A DNA stretch of 64,000 nucleotides. Origin: G051903925 sp051903925. Lineage in GTDB: Bacteria; Pseudomonadota; Alphaproteobacteria; Zavarziniales; Zavarziniaceae. The translations under genes and the position numbers were made by a program. The DNA lies in assembly GCF_051903925.1 (NCBI RefSeq), contig NZ_CP173678.1, forward strand, positions 1,798,001 through 1,862,000, in the 5' to 3' direction. Positions 1 to 9,334 of the stretch are shown one piece after another. The notes beneath the pieces are model-generated. The model did no database searches, was not told the DNA's origin, and saw nothing but the letters and a program-made list of their open reading frames with translations. Each line of letters starts with the position of its first letter. The first letter of the stretch is position 1.

Positions 1-2
1 GC

Positions 3-1013
<1,011 letters not shown>

Positions 1014-1017
1014 TCGT

Positions 1018-1434
1018 TCAGGTGCCGGGGGTCAGGACGCCGTCCCCCGGCGCCACGGGCCGCCCCTCCATCACCGCGCGGATCGCCGCCATCAGGACCT
1101 GGATCCGGAACGGTTTGATCAGCGCGGCACTGGCCCCGGCGGCATGGCATGCCGCGAAATCGAAATCCGGTTCAGCGGACCCGGTCATCATGATGATGGG
1201 CACGGCCGCATCGATCGCGCGGACGGCGCGAACCACGTCGATGCCCTGAAGCAGCGGCATCTGGACGTCCAGGAGCACGATGTCCGGTTGGCCCAGGCGC
1301 ACCGCGTCAAGCGCCGTGCGGCCATCGGCCGCCCGGGTGACGCGATGGCCCACACCTTCCAGCGCGCGCTGGAGAACCTGGGCGACTGCCGCGTCGTCTT
1401 CCGCGATAAGCACATGTACCACTTCCGGCTGCAC
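1018..1434 (-). CDS. Single-domain response regulator (CheY-like)
   Basis: A stand-alone receiver domain of about 138 residues. HVLIAEDDAAV carries the acidic pocket, VLLDVQMP the phosphoacceptor Asp, MMTGS the conserved Thr/Ser and LIKPF the Lys. There is no output domain, so it probably acts through protein contacts in a phosphorelay. No ATG is available in frame. I chose the GTG at 1434 because a GGAGG lies 9 bases upstream. A longer GTG start at 1467 is possible but has a poorer ribosome site. No partner kinase is adjacent; the nearest histidine kinase in the window is the hybrid at 11654-13777. Confidence 0.85.
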   Translation of the reverse strand: MQPEVVHVLIAEDDAAVAQVLQRALEGVGHRVTRAADGRTALDAVRLGQPDIVLLDVQMPLLQGIDVVRAVRAIDAAVPIIMMTGSAEPDFDFAACHAAGASAALIKPFRIQVLMAAIRAVMEGRPVAPGDGVLTPGT

Positions 1435-1563
1435 CTCCCAGCGCCTCCGGCTGCAACTCAAGGTCACATTCCGTCCATCTGAGAATACAACGCGATGTCA
1501 ACGCGCGCCAGCGTCCCTGTCAACACTCGACGGATGCCCTGGCATGGGGGCGGATTGCGAGGC

Positions 1564-2391
1564 CTAACCGGCGAGATCGCCCAGCGCCCGGCCCTTGCGC
1601 CCGCCGCGCAGCATGATCGCGGCGGCCGCCACGATGGCCGCCAGGCTGATGCCCAGCGTCATCACGACGGCGGCCGCGACGTCCCCCTTCAGGCCTGGCT
1701 TCACCGAGGAAAGGATGTAGAGCGGCAGCGTGGACGAGCCGGGGCGCTGCACGAACAGCGAGATGATGACGTCGTCGAACGAGAAGCTGAACGACAGCAG
1801 CGCGCCGGCCAGCACCGCGGGAAAGATCAGCGGCAGCGTCACCTGGCGGAAGGCGCGGAACGGCGTCGCCCCCAGGTCGGCGGCGGCCCGCTCCAGGGCT
1901 GCGTCCAGGCCCTCGGCCCGGGCGCGGACGATGAGCGCGACGACGGCGATGTTGAACAGGGAATGGCCGATCGACAGGCGCGCCAGGCCGTCGAAAATGC
2001 CCAGGCGGTCCAGCCAGATCATCTGGGCAATGGCCGAGACCAGTTCCGGCGTGCCGATGATGACGAAGGCCAGCACCATGAAGGCGGGCGACCAGGCTCC
2101 CCGGGCGCGTGCCAGGGCCAGGCCCGCTGGCGCGCCAAAACCCACCGAGATGACGGCACTGATCAGGGCGGCCTGGAACGAGACGGCCAGAGCGCCCAGG
2201 ACACGCGGATTGTCCAGCGCTGCCGGGTACCAGGCGGTCGAGAACTCGGTCCAGACATAGAGATTGCGCCCGCCGTTGAAGGAATAGAGCACGACGACGG
2301 CGATCGGCAGGAACAGGAAGGCAAGGACCAGGCCGACCCAGGCCAGCAGCGCGATGCGGCCCCAATCGCGCCGCCGGCGGCGGACGTTCAC
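1564..2391 (-). CDS. ABC transporter permease, PotC-like (polyamine type)
   Basis: Inner-membrane permease of about 275 residues, BPD_transp_1 family. It has an N-terminal membrane anchor after an Arg-rich cytoplasmic start and further hydrophobic segments. The EAA-type loop that contacts the ATPase lies around AAADLGATPFRAFRQVTLP. It resembles PotC/PotI of spermidine/putrescine importers. The GTG start at 2391 overlaps the TGA of the upstream permease as GTGA, so the two are probably translationally coupled. It is the last gene of the minus-strand unit that begins with the GntR regulator. Confidence 0.85.
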   Translation of the reverse strand: MNVRRRRRDWGRIALLAWVGLVLAFLFLPIAVVVLYSFNGGRNLYVWTEFSTAWYPAALDNPRVLGALAVSFQAALISAVISVGFGAPAGLALARARGAWSPAFMVLAFVIIGTPELVSAIAQMIWLDRLGIFDGLARLSIGHSLFNIAVVALIVRARAEGLDAALERAAADLGATPFRAFRQVTLPLIFPAVLAGALLSFSFSFDDVIISLFVQRPGSSTLPLYILSSVKPGLKGDVAAAVVMTLGISLAAIVAAAAIMLRGGRKGRALGDLAG

Positions 2392-3272
2392 AGCGCCGGC
2401 CCCCGGAACGCGCGGAGGCTGGCGCGCAGCAGCCACAGCAGCACCGCGATGCCGCCGACGATGGCGGCCAGCATCCCGATCAGCACGATTGCCATTGCGG
2501 CGCCCTGCGGCAGGTTCTGGGCAGCCAGGATCTGGGTCGCCACCAGGTTGCCGATCATCAGCCCCTTGGCCCCGCCCAGGATCGCCGGCACGACATAGTC
2601 GCCCGCCGCCAGGATGAAGGTCAGCAGCATCCCGCCCGCAATGCCAGGGGCAGCCAGGGGCAGGGTGACGTTGAGGAAGGTGCGGATCGGCCCGGCGCCC
2701 AGGTCCTGGCTGGCCCGGGCAAGGCCCTGGTCGATCCGGTCCAGCGCCACGAACATGGGCAGGATCATCACCGGCAGGTAGTTGTAGACGATGCCCAGCT
2801 GCACCGCAGCGTTGGTGTCCAGGATCAGCAGCGGCCGCTCAAGGAGGCCCAGGCCGCGCAGCGTCTGGCTCAGCCAGCCTTCGGGCGCCAGGATGATGCG
2901 CCAGGCAAAGGTGCGCAGCAGGAAGCTGGTCCAGTAGGGCAGCATCAGCAGGAACAGCAGCAGCGTGCGCCAGCGCGGAGCGACGTGGAAGGCCAGGGCA
3001 TAGGCCACGGGAAAGCCGACGAGCGCGCAGATGATCGTGCCCAGCGCAGCCGTGCGCATGGTGATGCCGAACACGACAAGGAACACGCCGGACGTCGCAT
3101 TCTGGTAGTTCGCCAGCGACAGCGTGGCCGTATCGACCGCGCCGCCGCCGGGTGCGACCGGCTTCATCCCGAAGCTGTAGAAGACGATCCAGCCCAACGG
3201 CATGACAAAGAAGACCAGCCACCAAAGCAGGGCGGGGGAGGCGGGCCACCAGGCCGGAACCAGCCGCCTCAT
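2388..3272 (-). CDS. ABC transporter permease, PotB-like (polyamine type)
   Basis: Inner-membrane permease of about 294 residues with roughly six hydrophobic segments. The first, about residues 10-30, follows a short basic N terminus. The ATPase-contact loop is near ASQDLGAGPIRTFLNVTLP, which is typical of BPD_transp_1 proteins, and the protein matches the PotB/PotH type. The chosen ATG at 3272 overlaps the stop of the ATPase gene as ATGA. A longer reading frame extends upstream but would run into the ATPase gene. With the following permease it forms the heterodimeric channel of the importer. Confidence 0.85.
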   Translation of the reverse strand: MRRLVPAWWPASPALLWWLVFFVMPLGWIVFYSFGMKPVAPGGGAVDTATLSLANYQNATSGVFLVVFGITMRTAALGTIICALVGFPVAYALAFHVAPRWRTLLLFLLMLPYWTSFLLRTFAWRIILAPEGWLSQTLRGLGLLERPLLILDTNAAVQLGIVYNYLPVMILPMFVALDRIDQGLARASQDLGAGPIRTFLNVTLPLAAPGIAGGMLLTFILAAGDYVVPAILGGAKGLMIGNLVATQILAAQNLPQGAAMAIVLIGMLAAIVGGIAVLLWLLRASLRAFRGPAL

Positions 3273-4375
3273 GCCGGGCCGCGGGCAAAGGCGCGCTGGG
3301 TCGTGGCGATCGCCTCGTGGCGGAACAGCGTCGCGTCGGCTGCCTGCCAATGGGCGACGATTGCGGCCCCCTCGGCCGGGCCGCCCGCGGCGCGGGGGCG
3401 GCGGCTCAGCAGCTCTGTCCCGTCGGCCAGCCGCACGAGGTATTCCAGGCTGTCGCCCAGCATCACGACGGCGGCGACGGTGCCGGCCACCGCGTTGACG
3501 CCGGGCGCCATCCCGTCCTGGGCCAGCAGCAGGTGCTCCGGCCGGACCACGGCCAGGACAGGCTGGCCGGGCACCTCGGCCCCGACGCCGCGCGCCGCCT
3601 CGACCCGCAGGCCGGGGGCCACCATCACGCCGGGCGCCGACAGGGTGCCGGCCAGGAAGTTCTGCGCGCCCATGAACTCCGCCACGAAGGCGGAGGACGG
3701 CCGGTCGTAGAGATCCGCGGGCGTGCCGACCTGCTCGATCCGGCCGTCACGCATGACCGCGATCAGGTCGGACATGGCCAGGGCCTCTTCCTGGTCATGG
3801 GTGACGAAGACGAAGGTCGTCCCCAGGCGGTGCTGAAGCAGCTTCAGCTCGACCTGCATCTGCTGGCGCAGGCGACGATCCAGTGCGGCCAGCGGCTCGT
3901 CCAAAAGCAGGACCGCGGGCCGCTTGACCAGGGCGCGGGCCAGCGCCACGCGCTGCTGCTGTCCGCCGGAGAGCTGGGCCGGGCGGCGTTCGGCCAGGTG
4001 CCGGAGCTGGACCATGTCCAGCGCCTCGGCCACGCGCTGGCGCCGCTGGGCCGCGGGCACGCGGTCCTGGCGCAGGCCATAGGCGACGTTGTCGGCCACG
4101 CTCATGTGCGGAAACAGGGCGTAGTTCTGGAACACCGTGTTCACGTCGCGGCGATAGGGCGGCAGGTCGGTGACGTCCCGCCCACCGATCCGGATGCGCC
4201 CGGCGTCCGGCTGCTCGAACCCGCCAATGGCCCGCAGGATCGTCGACTTGCCGGCTCCCGAGGCGCCCAGGAGAGCCGCAAAGGCGCCCGCCGGGATGGT
4301 GAGCGAGACGTCGTCGACCGCCCGGAACGCGCCATAGAGCTTGACCAGCCCCTCGATCGCGATCTCGCCGCTCAT
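3269..4375 (-). CDS. ABC transporter ATP-binding protein, PotA-like
   Basis: Cytoplasmic ATPase of 368 residues. Walker A is GASGAGKST near residue 37, the signature is LSGGQQQRVALARAL, Walker B is LLLDEPLAALD and the switch His is in FVTHDQEEA. The C-terminal third (GTPADLYDRP onward) is a TOBE-like domain, as in PotA and other CUT1/polyamine importers. The Walker A loop has SGAGKST where many relatives have SGCGKTT; this should not disturb function. It sits between the binding protein (118 bases upstream) and the two permeases that overlap it, so all four transporter parts are present. Confidence 0.9.
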   Translation of the reverse strand: MSGEIAIEGLVKLYGAFRAVDDVSLTIPAGAFAALLGASGAGKSTILRAIGGFEQPDAGRIRIGGRDVTDLPPYRRDVNTVFQNYALFPHMSVADNVAYGLRQDRVPAAQRRQRVAEALDMVQLRHLAERRPAQLSGGQQQRVALARALVKRPAVLLLDEPLAALDRRLRQQMQVELKLLQHRLGTTFVFVTHDQEEALAMSDLIAVMRDGRIEQVGTPADLYDRPSSAFVAEFMGAQNFLAGTLSAPGVMVAPGLRVEAARGVGAEVPGQPVLAVVRPEHLLLAQDGMAPGVNAVAGTVAAVVMLGDSLEYLVRLADGTELLSRRPRAAGGPAEGAAIVAHWQAADATLFRHEAIATTQRAFARGPA

Positions 4376-4493
4376 AAGGCGCTCAACGCGGCGGGCTGGA
4401 CACCGCCCCCACCCCGGCGCTCCCCCGGCGCGCGGCGATGGGGAAGGGCAGGGTGCGGGCGGTATCCTGCCGCTTCGGCCGGAACGATCCCGT

Positions 4494-5606
4494 TCACAGT
4501 GCTGCGGCGGCCTTGAACTTGTTCAGGATCGCGATGCGCCGGTCATAGGTCTCGTTGCGCAGGGTCCGCTCGCCCCGCGCGATCACGTCGGCCGGGGGGA
4601 AGATCAGCGGGCTGGCGGCGACATCCGGCGCCAGGCCCGCCTCGACCCCGGAGATCGGCGACAGGAAGCCGGTATAGGTGATCTCGGGCGCCGCGTTCTT
4701 GGGGTCGATGATGAAGTTGATCCAGGAATGCGCTGCCTCAAGGTTCTTGCCGCCCGCTGGCAGGTGGTAGGAATCGAGCCACGCCTCGCTCTTTGGGCCG
4801 GGATAGACGAAGACAAGGTTGGGATTGCCAGCCGCGTCGATCGCCTGCTTGGCATTGCCGTTCCAGCACTGGGCCAGGACGACGGTGCCATTGGCCACGT
4901 CCTGGACGGGATAGGAGTTGAACAGCTTGATGTGCTTGCCCAGGTCGGTGACGGCCGTGTCGACGTCCGTCAGCAGGGCCTCGTTCGTGGAGTTCCACGA
5001 TTCGCCCTTGGCCCAGAACAGGGGTGCGATCGCCAACGGATCGTCGAGCAGCGAGGTCTGGCCGCTTGCCTCGCCCTTCACCGCCTCCAGGAAATCGGCC
5101 CAGGTCGCCATCGGCCGGGTCACGACCGACTTGTCGTAGATGAAGCCCTGGCTGCCCCAGCACTTGGGCACGGTGTAGTCGTTCGTGGGGTCGAAATCCG
5201 CCCCCAGGAACTCTGGCCGGATGTGAGAGATGTTGGGAATCTTGGACTTGTCCAGCTTCTGGATCAGGCCACCGTCGATCAGAAGCTTGATCATGAAGTC
5301 GGTGTTCATGCCGACGTCATAGCCGCTATTGCCAGCCGAGAGCTGCAGCTTGGAATACATCTCGTCATTGCTGGCGTAGGAATCGTAGACGATCTTCGAT
5401 CCGGTCTGGGCTTCCCACGCCTTGATGTTGTCGGGCGCGATGTAGTCGGCCCAGCCCATCATGCTGAGCTGCGGTTCGACCGCCGCAAACCCGCGCCGGC
5501 CGAACGCCGTGCCGGCCAGGAGCGCGGCGCCACCCGCCAGCACCGTGCGCCGGCTGGGGGTGAAGAGAGCGGTGCGGGTCGTCCCCGGGTGTCGCGTGCG
5601 CTGCAT
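4494..5606 (-). CDS. Polyamine-type periplasmic substrate-binding protein with Tat signal
   Basis: A 370-residue PotD/PotF-like binding protein. The N terminus has a twin-arginine signal (SRRTVLAGGAALLAG), so it is probably exported folded. The mature part starts near AAVEPQLSMMGWADY. Family features include DSYASNDEMYSKL, TNDYTVPKCWGSQG, AQCWNGN and AWLDSYHLPAG. The WLDS motif matches the Trp-Asp pair that grips an amine in PotD. Where PotD has a second acidic contact (Glu in its DDxxE segment), this protein reads LLDDPLAIAP, so the ligand may differ from spermidine. The ATG has AAGGGGGA 8 bases upstream, overlapping the end of the GntR gene. Confidence 0.88.
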   Translation of the reverse strand: MQRTRHPGTTRTALFTPSRRTVLAGGAALLAGTAFGRRGFAAVEPQLSMMGWADYIAPDNIKAWEAQTGSKIVYDSYASNDEMYSKLQLSAGNSGYDVGMNTDFMIKLLIDGGLIQKLDKSKIPNISHIRPEFLGADFDPTNDYTVPKCWGSQGFIYDKSVVTRPMATWADFLEAVKGEASGQTSLLDDPLAIAPLFWAKGESWNSTNEALLTDVDTAVTDLGKHIKLFNSYPVQDVANGTVVLAQCWNGNAKQAIDAAGNPNLVFVYPGPKSEAWLDSYHLPAGGKNLEAAHSWINFIIDPKNAAPEITYTGFLSPISGVEAGLAPDVAASPLIFPPADVIARGERTLRNETYDRRIAILNKFKAAAAL

Positions 5607-5610
5607 GGTC

Positions 5611-6621
5611 CTAGTCCCCCTTCGTGGTCGTGTCCCGCGGCGCTTCCGGCGCGGCGGCGGGCCCGCCGCGGATCGCGTCGATATCGCCCTGGAAGTAGCG
5701 CGTGACATTGTCGGCGGCGCGCAGCAGGTGGCGGCGCAGCTGGGCTGCCGCCCAGTCGCGTTCACCGTCCAGCAGCGCCTCCAGGATGGCATGATGCTCC
5801 TGGAACGACCGCCGCACATTGGCGACGCGCACCCGTCCCAGGAATTCCGAGGTCCGGCGCAGGACGTTGTGGCTGCGGATCAGCTCGGCATGGAAGCGGT
5901 TGCCCGACAGATCGGCCAGGGTCTGGTGGAAGCGGGCGTCGAGGGCGAAGGTCGCATCGAACAGCACCTCCTCCGCGTGGGGCCCGGCCAGCGCCTCGAG
6001 CATCGCGTCATGGTCGCGCAGCAGGGGCAGCAGGCGGGACGGATCGGCCAGGAAGCCCGGATCCATGACGAAACTGGGCTCCAGGTGCATGCGCAGGCGG
6101 TACGACTGCACCATGCTCTCCAGACTCAGCGCGACAAAGCTCCAGCCCCGGCCCAGCGACGGCTGCGCCAAGCCCTCCCGCGCCAGGCGGCGCAGCACGG
6201 TGCCAAGTTCCCCCCGGCCGACGCCATAGCGCCGCAACAGGGCGCTCTCGCTGGTGGAACCGGACAGGTCACCATGGGTCATGTCGTTCAGGATGCGGCC
6301 GTGCAGGTCGCCGAACCGTGCCTCCGCCGCCGGCACCGGGGCCTCGGCCCGGGCGATGAAATAGCCCCGGTTGGGGCGCTGCTCCAGCACGCCTGCCTGG
6401 GCCAGATGGTCGAAGGCCGCCTGCACGGGCGTGCGCGAGACGCCCAGCGTCCGGGCAAAGGAATCAAGGTTCAGCCGGTCGCCCACCTGCAGGCCCTGCT
6501 GCCTGATATGCTCGCGCAGGCTTTGCGCGATGCGCGCCTGCAGGCTGGACCGCAGCGCGCCCGCGGCAGTGGGCAGGTTGGCCCCGGTTGGCATCCCGTA
6601 TGGCGGCGTGTCGGCCAGCAT
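5611..6621 (-). CDS. GntR-family regulator, FCD-like ligand domain
   Basis: DNA-binding regulator of about 336 residues. The winged helix covers roughly residues 20-95, with FARTLGVSRTPVQAAFDHL as the recognition segment. A second winged-helix-like stretch (ESALLRRYGVGRGELGTVLRRLAREG) follows. The helical C-terminal half has the His-containing segments of FCD-type ligand domains (FHQTLADLSGNRFH, FQEHHAILEALLDGE). The transporter genes follow 4 bases downstream. A perfect palindrome lies upstream at 6680-6701, a plausible site for this protein. The start is uncertain: ATGs at 6666, 6621 and 6594 are possible, none with a strong ribosome site. I chose 6621 because it leaves room for a promoter beside the palindrome. 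Confidence 0.8.
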   Translation of the reverse strand: MLADTPPYGMPTGANLPTAAGALRSSLQARIAQSLREHIRQQGLQVGDRLNLDSFARTLGVSRTPVQAAFDHLAQAGVLEQRPNRGYFIARAEAPVPAAEARFGDLHGRILNDMTHGDLSGSTSESALLRRYGVGRGELGTVLRRLAREGLAQPSLGRGWSFVALSLESMVQSYRLRMHLEPSFVMDPGFLADPSRLLPLLRDHDAMLEALAGPHAEEVLFDATFALDARFHQTLADLSGNRFHAELIRSHNVLRRTSEFLGRVRVANVRRSFQEHHAILEALLDGERDWAAAQLRRHLLRAADNVTRYFQGDIDAIRGGPAAAPEAPRDTTTKGD

Positions 6622-6679
6622 GGGGTCGAGGCTAGATCCTATTTTGGCGAGCCCACAAGCATTCATTCTCAAAGTGCAC

Positions 6680-6701
6680 CTTGGAAAAGCAATTTTCCAA
6701 G
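6680..6701. promoter_or_regulatory. Perfect 9-bp inverted repeat between GntR gene and amidase
   Basis: CTTGGAAAA, then a four-base spacer GCAA, then TTTTCCAAG. It sits in the divergent intergenic region, about 55 bases before the amidase ATG and 58 bases before the chosen gntR start. The dyad size and position fit a GntR-family operator controlling both directions. That role is inferred. Confidence 0.6.
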
Positions 6702-6755
6702 CAGGGGTGGCGGCCTTAGGATCAACCCGTGGCGGAACTGGCGCAGGGGCGGGGC

Positions 6756-8189
6756 ATGGATCTGGCGGACTACGCGGCCCTGGATGCCACGGCCCTGGCC
6801 ACCCTGGTCGCGGCGGGCCAGGTGTCGGCGCACGAGGTGGCCACAACGGCATTGCGCGCGATCGCCCAGGTCAATCCCGCCCTCAATGCCGTGGTGGAAA
6901 CGTACCCTGAGCGGGTGCCGGCAGCCGGCGCCCGGCCCGGCGGGGCGCTGGCCGGCGTGCCGTTCCTGGTCAAGGACTTCCCCTTCGAAGGGGGAACGCC
7001 ATCCGAACTGGGCTGCGAGCTTGCGCGCGGCCTGGTCATGCCCCAGGACCAGCACGCGATGCGTCGCCTGCGGCACGCGGGCGTCAGCGTCCTGGGCCGA
7101 ACCACGTCGTCCGAGATGGCGATGGCGGCGCTGACGGTGAACCGCCTCAACGGCATCACGCGCAATCCGTGGGACCTGTTGCGTTCCACCGCCGGGTCCA
7201 GCGGGGGTGCGGCGGCGATCGTCGCGGCCGGCGCCGTGCCGCTGGCCCATGGCACCGACGCCGGCGGCTCGATCCGCAATCCGTCCTCCCATTGCGGACT
7301 GGTGGGCCTGAAGCCAAGCCGCGGCCGTGTCTCACCCGGTCCCGACTGGGGCCATTGCATGGCGGGACTGTCGACCCACTTCGTGCTGACCCGCACGGTG
7401 CGCGACTGCGCCCTGGCGCTGGACGTCATGGCCGGAACCGAGCCGGGCGACTGCTATGCCATCGCACCGCCGGCCGCACCCTATGTCCAGGCGGTCCGGC
7501 AAGCTCCGTCCGCCCTGCGGATCGCCCTCAATGACCGCGTCTGGTCGGGCCTGCGCCTGGATCCGGAGGTGGCGGCGGCCCTGGACCGCGCAGGCGTTGC
7601 CCTCCAGTCGCTGGGGCACGAGGTCGAGGAGGCCTCACCCGACTTCGACTATGCCGCCTACCTGTCGGCGCAGATCGACCTGTGGGCGGTGCTGACGGCG
7701 CAAGGCGTGGACGACATTGCGCGGGCGACCGGCCGCGTCGCGTCGCCCGACACCCTGCTGGCCACGACCTGGGCGATGGTGCAGGCCGGCCGGGCGCTGC
7801 CGGGGGTCCGCTATGTGGAGGCGGAGCTGGCCTACAACCGCACGGTGCGCGACGTCGTCCACCTGTGGGATGACTTCGACATCCTGGTAACGCCCACCAA
7901 CGTCACTCTGCCGGCGCCACTCGACGCGGTCGACCTGGACCTGCCGCACGCCACGGCAGGCGACCTGTTCGACATGCTGGCCCCGGTCGAGACCTTCACC
8001 GCCCTGTTCAACGCGACGGGGCAGCCGGCGCTGTCGCTGCCGCTGATGCTTTCGGCCGGCGGCCTGCCCATCGGCATCCAGCTTGTCGCCCGCTTCGGCG
8101 CGGAGGACGTGCTGCTGCGCCTGGCGGCGCAGCTGGAGGACGCGCTGCCCTGGTCGGGGCGCCGGCCGCCCGTGCATGTCGCCGCCTGA
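6756..8189 (+). CDS. Amidase signature family hydrolase
   Basis: A 477-residue amidase signature enzyme that would hydrolyse a C-N amide bond with a Ser-Ser-Lys triad. The Lys is in GVPFLVKDFPF (about K73), the bridging Ser in TAGSSGG (about S148) and the nucleophile Ser in HGTDAGGSIRNPS (about S172). The spacing of 24 residues between the two serines matches the family. No export signal is seen, so it is probably cytoplasmic. An ATG at 6756 follows a G-rich stretch; a GTG at 6729 would add 9 residues. It is divergent from the GntR regulator and polyamine-type importer, suggesting it acts on the imported compound or a derivative. The substrate cannot be read from sequence. Confidence 0.88.
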   Translation: MDLADYAALDATALATLVAAGQVSAHEVATTALRAIAQVNPALNAVVETYPERVPAAGARPGGALAGVPFLVKDFPFEGGTPSELGCELARGLVMPQDQHAMRRLRHAGVSVLGRTTSSEMAMAALTVNRLNGITRNPWDLLRSTAGSSGGAAAIVAAGAVPLAHGTDAGGSIRNPSSHCGLVGLKPSRGRVSPGPDWGHCMAGLSTHFVLTRTVRDCALALDVMAGTEPGDCYAIAPPAAPYVQAVRQAPSALRIALNDRVWSGLRLDPEVAAALDRAGVALQSLGHEVEEASPDFDYAAYLSAQIDLWAVLTAQGVDDIARATGRVASPDTLLATTWAMVQAGRALPGVRYVEAELAYNRTVRDVVHLWDDFDILVTPTNVTLPAPLDAVDLDLPHATAGDLFDMLAPVETFTALFNATGQPALSLPLMLSAGGLPIGIQLVARFGAEDVLLRLAAQLEDALPWSGRRPPVHVAA

Positions 8190-8201
8190 GGCGGGCCTGT
8201 C

Positions 8202-9086
8202 CTACTTGGAGAAGCTGGGCAGGCGCGCCACGACGCGAACCGCCGCCATGTTGCCGCGATCCAGGCCCGACTGGACCATGGAGGCGGCGGTCGCCACGGT
8301 CAGCAGGTGGTTCGCCGCCTCCCGCCCGACGATCGCGCTCAGTTCGTCGATCTTGCGTGTCAGGATGCCCAGCCGGCGCAGCGGCTCCGCCATCTCGCTC
8401 GTCAGGCGGGAGTGCTCGCGCCAGGCGCGGATTTCCAGGCCCGCCCCCTTCAATGCCTCGGTCAATGCCTCGGCCGCTGCGCCCGTCCCCACGACGTCGT
8501 CGATCAGCAGCAGGGAGCCAGGCTTCAGCAGGGCGACGGCGCGCGGCACCAGGGAGGACACAGGCTCGCCCCGCAGCAGGCGCTGATAGGCGACGACGCA
8601 GTCATAACGCCTGCCCTGGGTCTTTGGCGGGGCCGGCGCCGGGCGTCCGGGCCGCGCCCTCTGCGCGACGGGGGGCGCGACGATGCGCAGCTCCACCCGG
8701 TTCTCGGTGTTCTGGCGGCCAATGATCGGCCCGGCATAGCGGGCCAGGTCCTGGTTGCTCTCGAACGCCGTGATCCAGGCGCTGCTGGCCTGGGCCAGGG
8801 CGCAGGCGGGCCCGCCCAGCTCGGCGTTCAGGAAAGCGACGCTCGAATCCTTCGTCATCGCCAGGTCGCGCACAGCCTCGTCGACGAAGCCGGGATCGAA
8901 CGGGCCGATCAGCCCGTCGCCCCAGACGATCTGGCTGAGCGAAAGGATGACCAGGCGCGGGTCAAGGCTGGCCGTATCGGCCGCGATGGGCTGGTGCTCG
9001 AGCACCCGCAGCGGCTGGGGTAGGGGTTCGGCCGCAGGGTGCCGGCTGGAGCGAAGCCAGTCGACTGCCGTCTGCAGATACCCCAT
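8202..9086 (-). CDS. Degenerate SAM-methyltransferase-like protein
   Basis: A 294-residue protein with the layout of a class I methyltransferase. VWGDGLIGP lies near residue 55, followed by a motif-I-like strand at residues 82-95, a YDCVVAYQRLL segment and LLKPGSLLLIDDVVGTG as motif post-I/III. The motif I region reads FLNAELGGPACALA, without the acidic-glycine signature that binds SAM, so activity is doubtful. The stretch at about residues 130-160 is rich in Pro, Arg and Ala. The ATG has AGGAG about 6 bases upstream. It is divergent from a DUF808 gene. It could also be a scaffold or regulatory relative of an active enzyme. Confidence 0.55.
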   Translation of the reverse strand: MGYLQTAVDWLRSSRHPAAEPLPQPLRVLEHQPIAADTASLDPRLVILSLSQIVWGDGLIGPFDPGFVDEAVRDLAMTKDSSVAFLNAELGGPACALAQASSAWITAFESNQDLARYAGPIIGRQNTENRVELRIVAPPVAQRARPGRPAPAPPKTQGRRYDCVVAYQRLLRGEPVSSLVPRAVALLKPGSLLLIDDVVGTGAAAEALTEALKGAGLEIRAWREHSRLTSEMAEPLRRLGILTRKIDELSAIVGREAANHLLTVATAASMVQSGLDRGNMAAVRVVARLPSFSK

Positions 9087-9168
9087 GCCCGCTCCTGCTC
9101 CGTCCCCGGCGACGGCCCCCCGGCCGCCCCCCGACCGGCGGACTTGCCACCATACTGTGCCGGAAATC

Positions 9169-9183
9169 GGTGCGCGGCGCACC
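9169..9183. promoter_or_regulatory. Inverted repeat in divergent intergenic region
   Basis: GGTGCGC, one central base, then GCGCACC: a perfect 7-bp dyad. It is followed at 9187-9194 by the small palindrome TGTCGACA. Both lie between the methyltransferase-like gene (start 9086) and the DUF808 gene (start 9335). Possible operator for either; no regulator gene is adjacent. Confidence 0.35.
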
Positions 9184-9334
9184 TTGTGTCGACAGCCGCA
9201 CCCGCCACGCCGGCGGGGCTGCCCGCGCGTTCCATGGTCCCAGTTGTGCGGACCGTTGGGCCAAGGCAAAAGAGGACGGAGGGCCGGTCCCGCCGCGCGC
9301 CCTGCGCCCGGCCACCCTGATCGCTGGAGGATGC

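Noticed and set aside
1495..2598. Long plus-strand open frame opposite the permease genes
   Set aside because: It is rich in Arg, Gln, His and Asp without a recognisable domain, and lies exactly opposite two clear permease genes. It is a shadow caused by high GC content. The same holds for other long frames opposite the cox, ligA and tamB genes.
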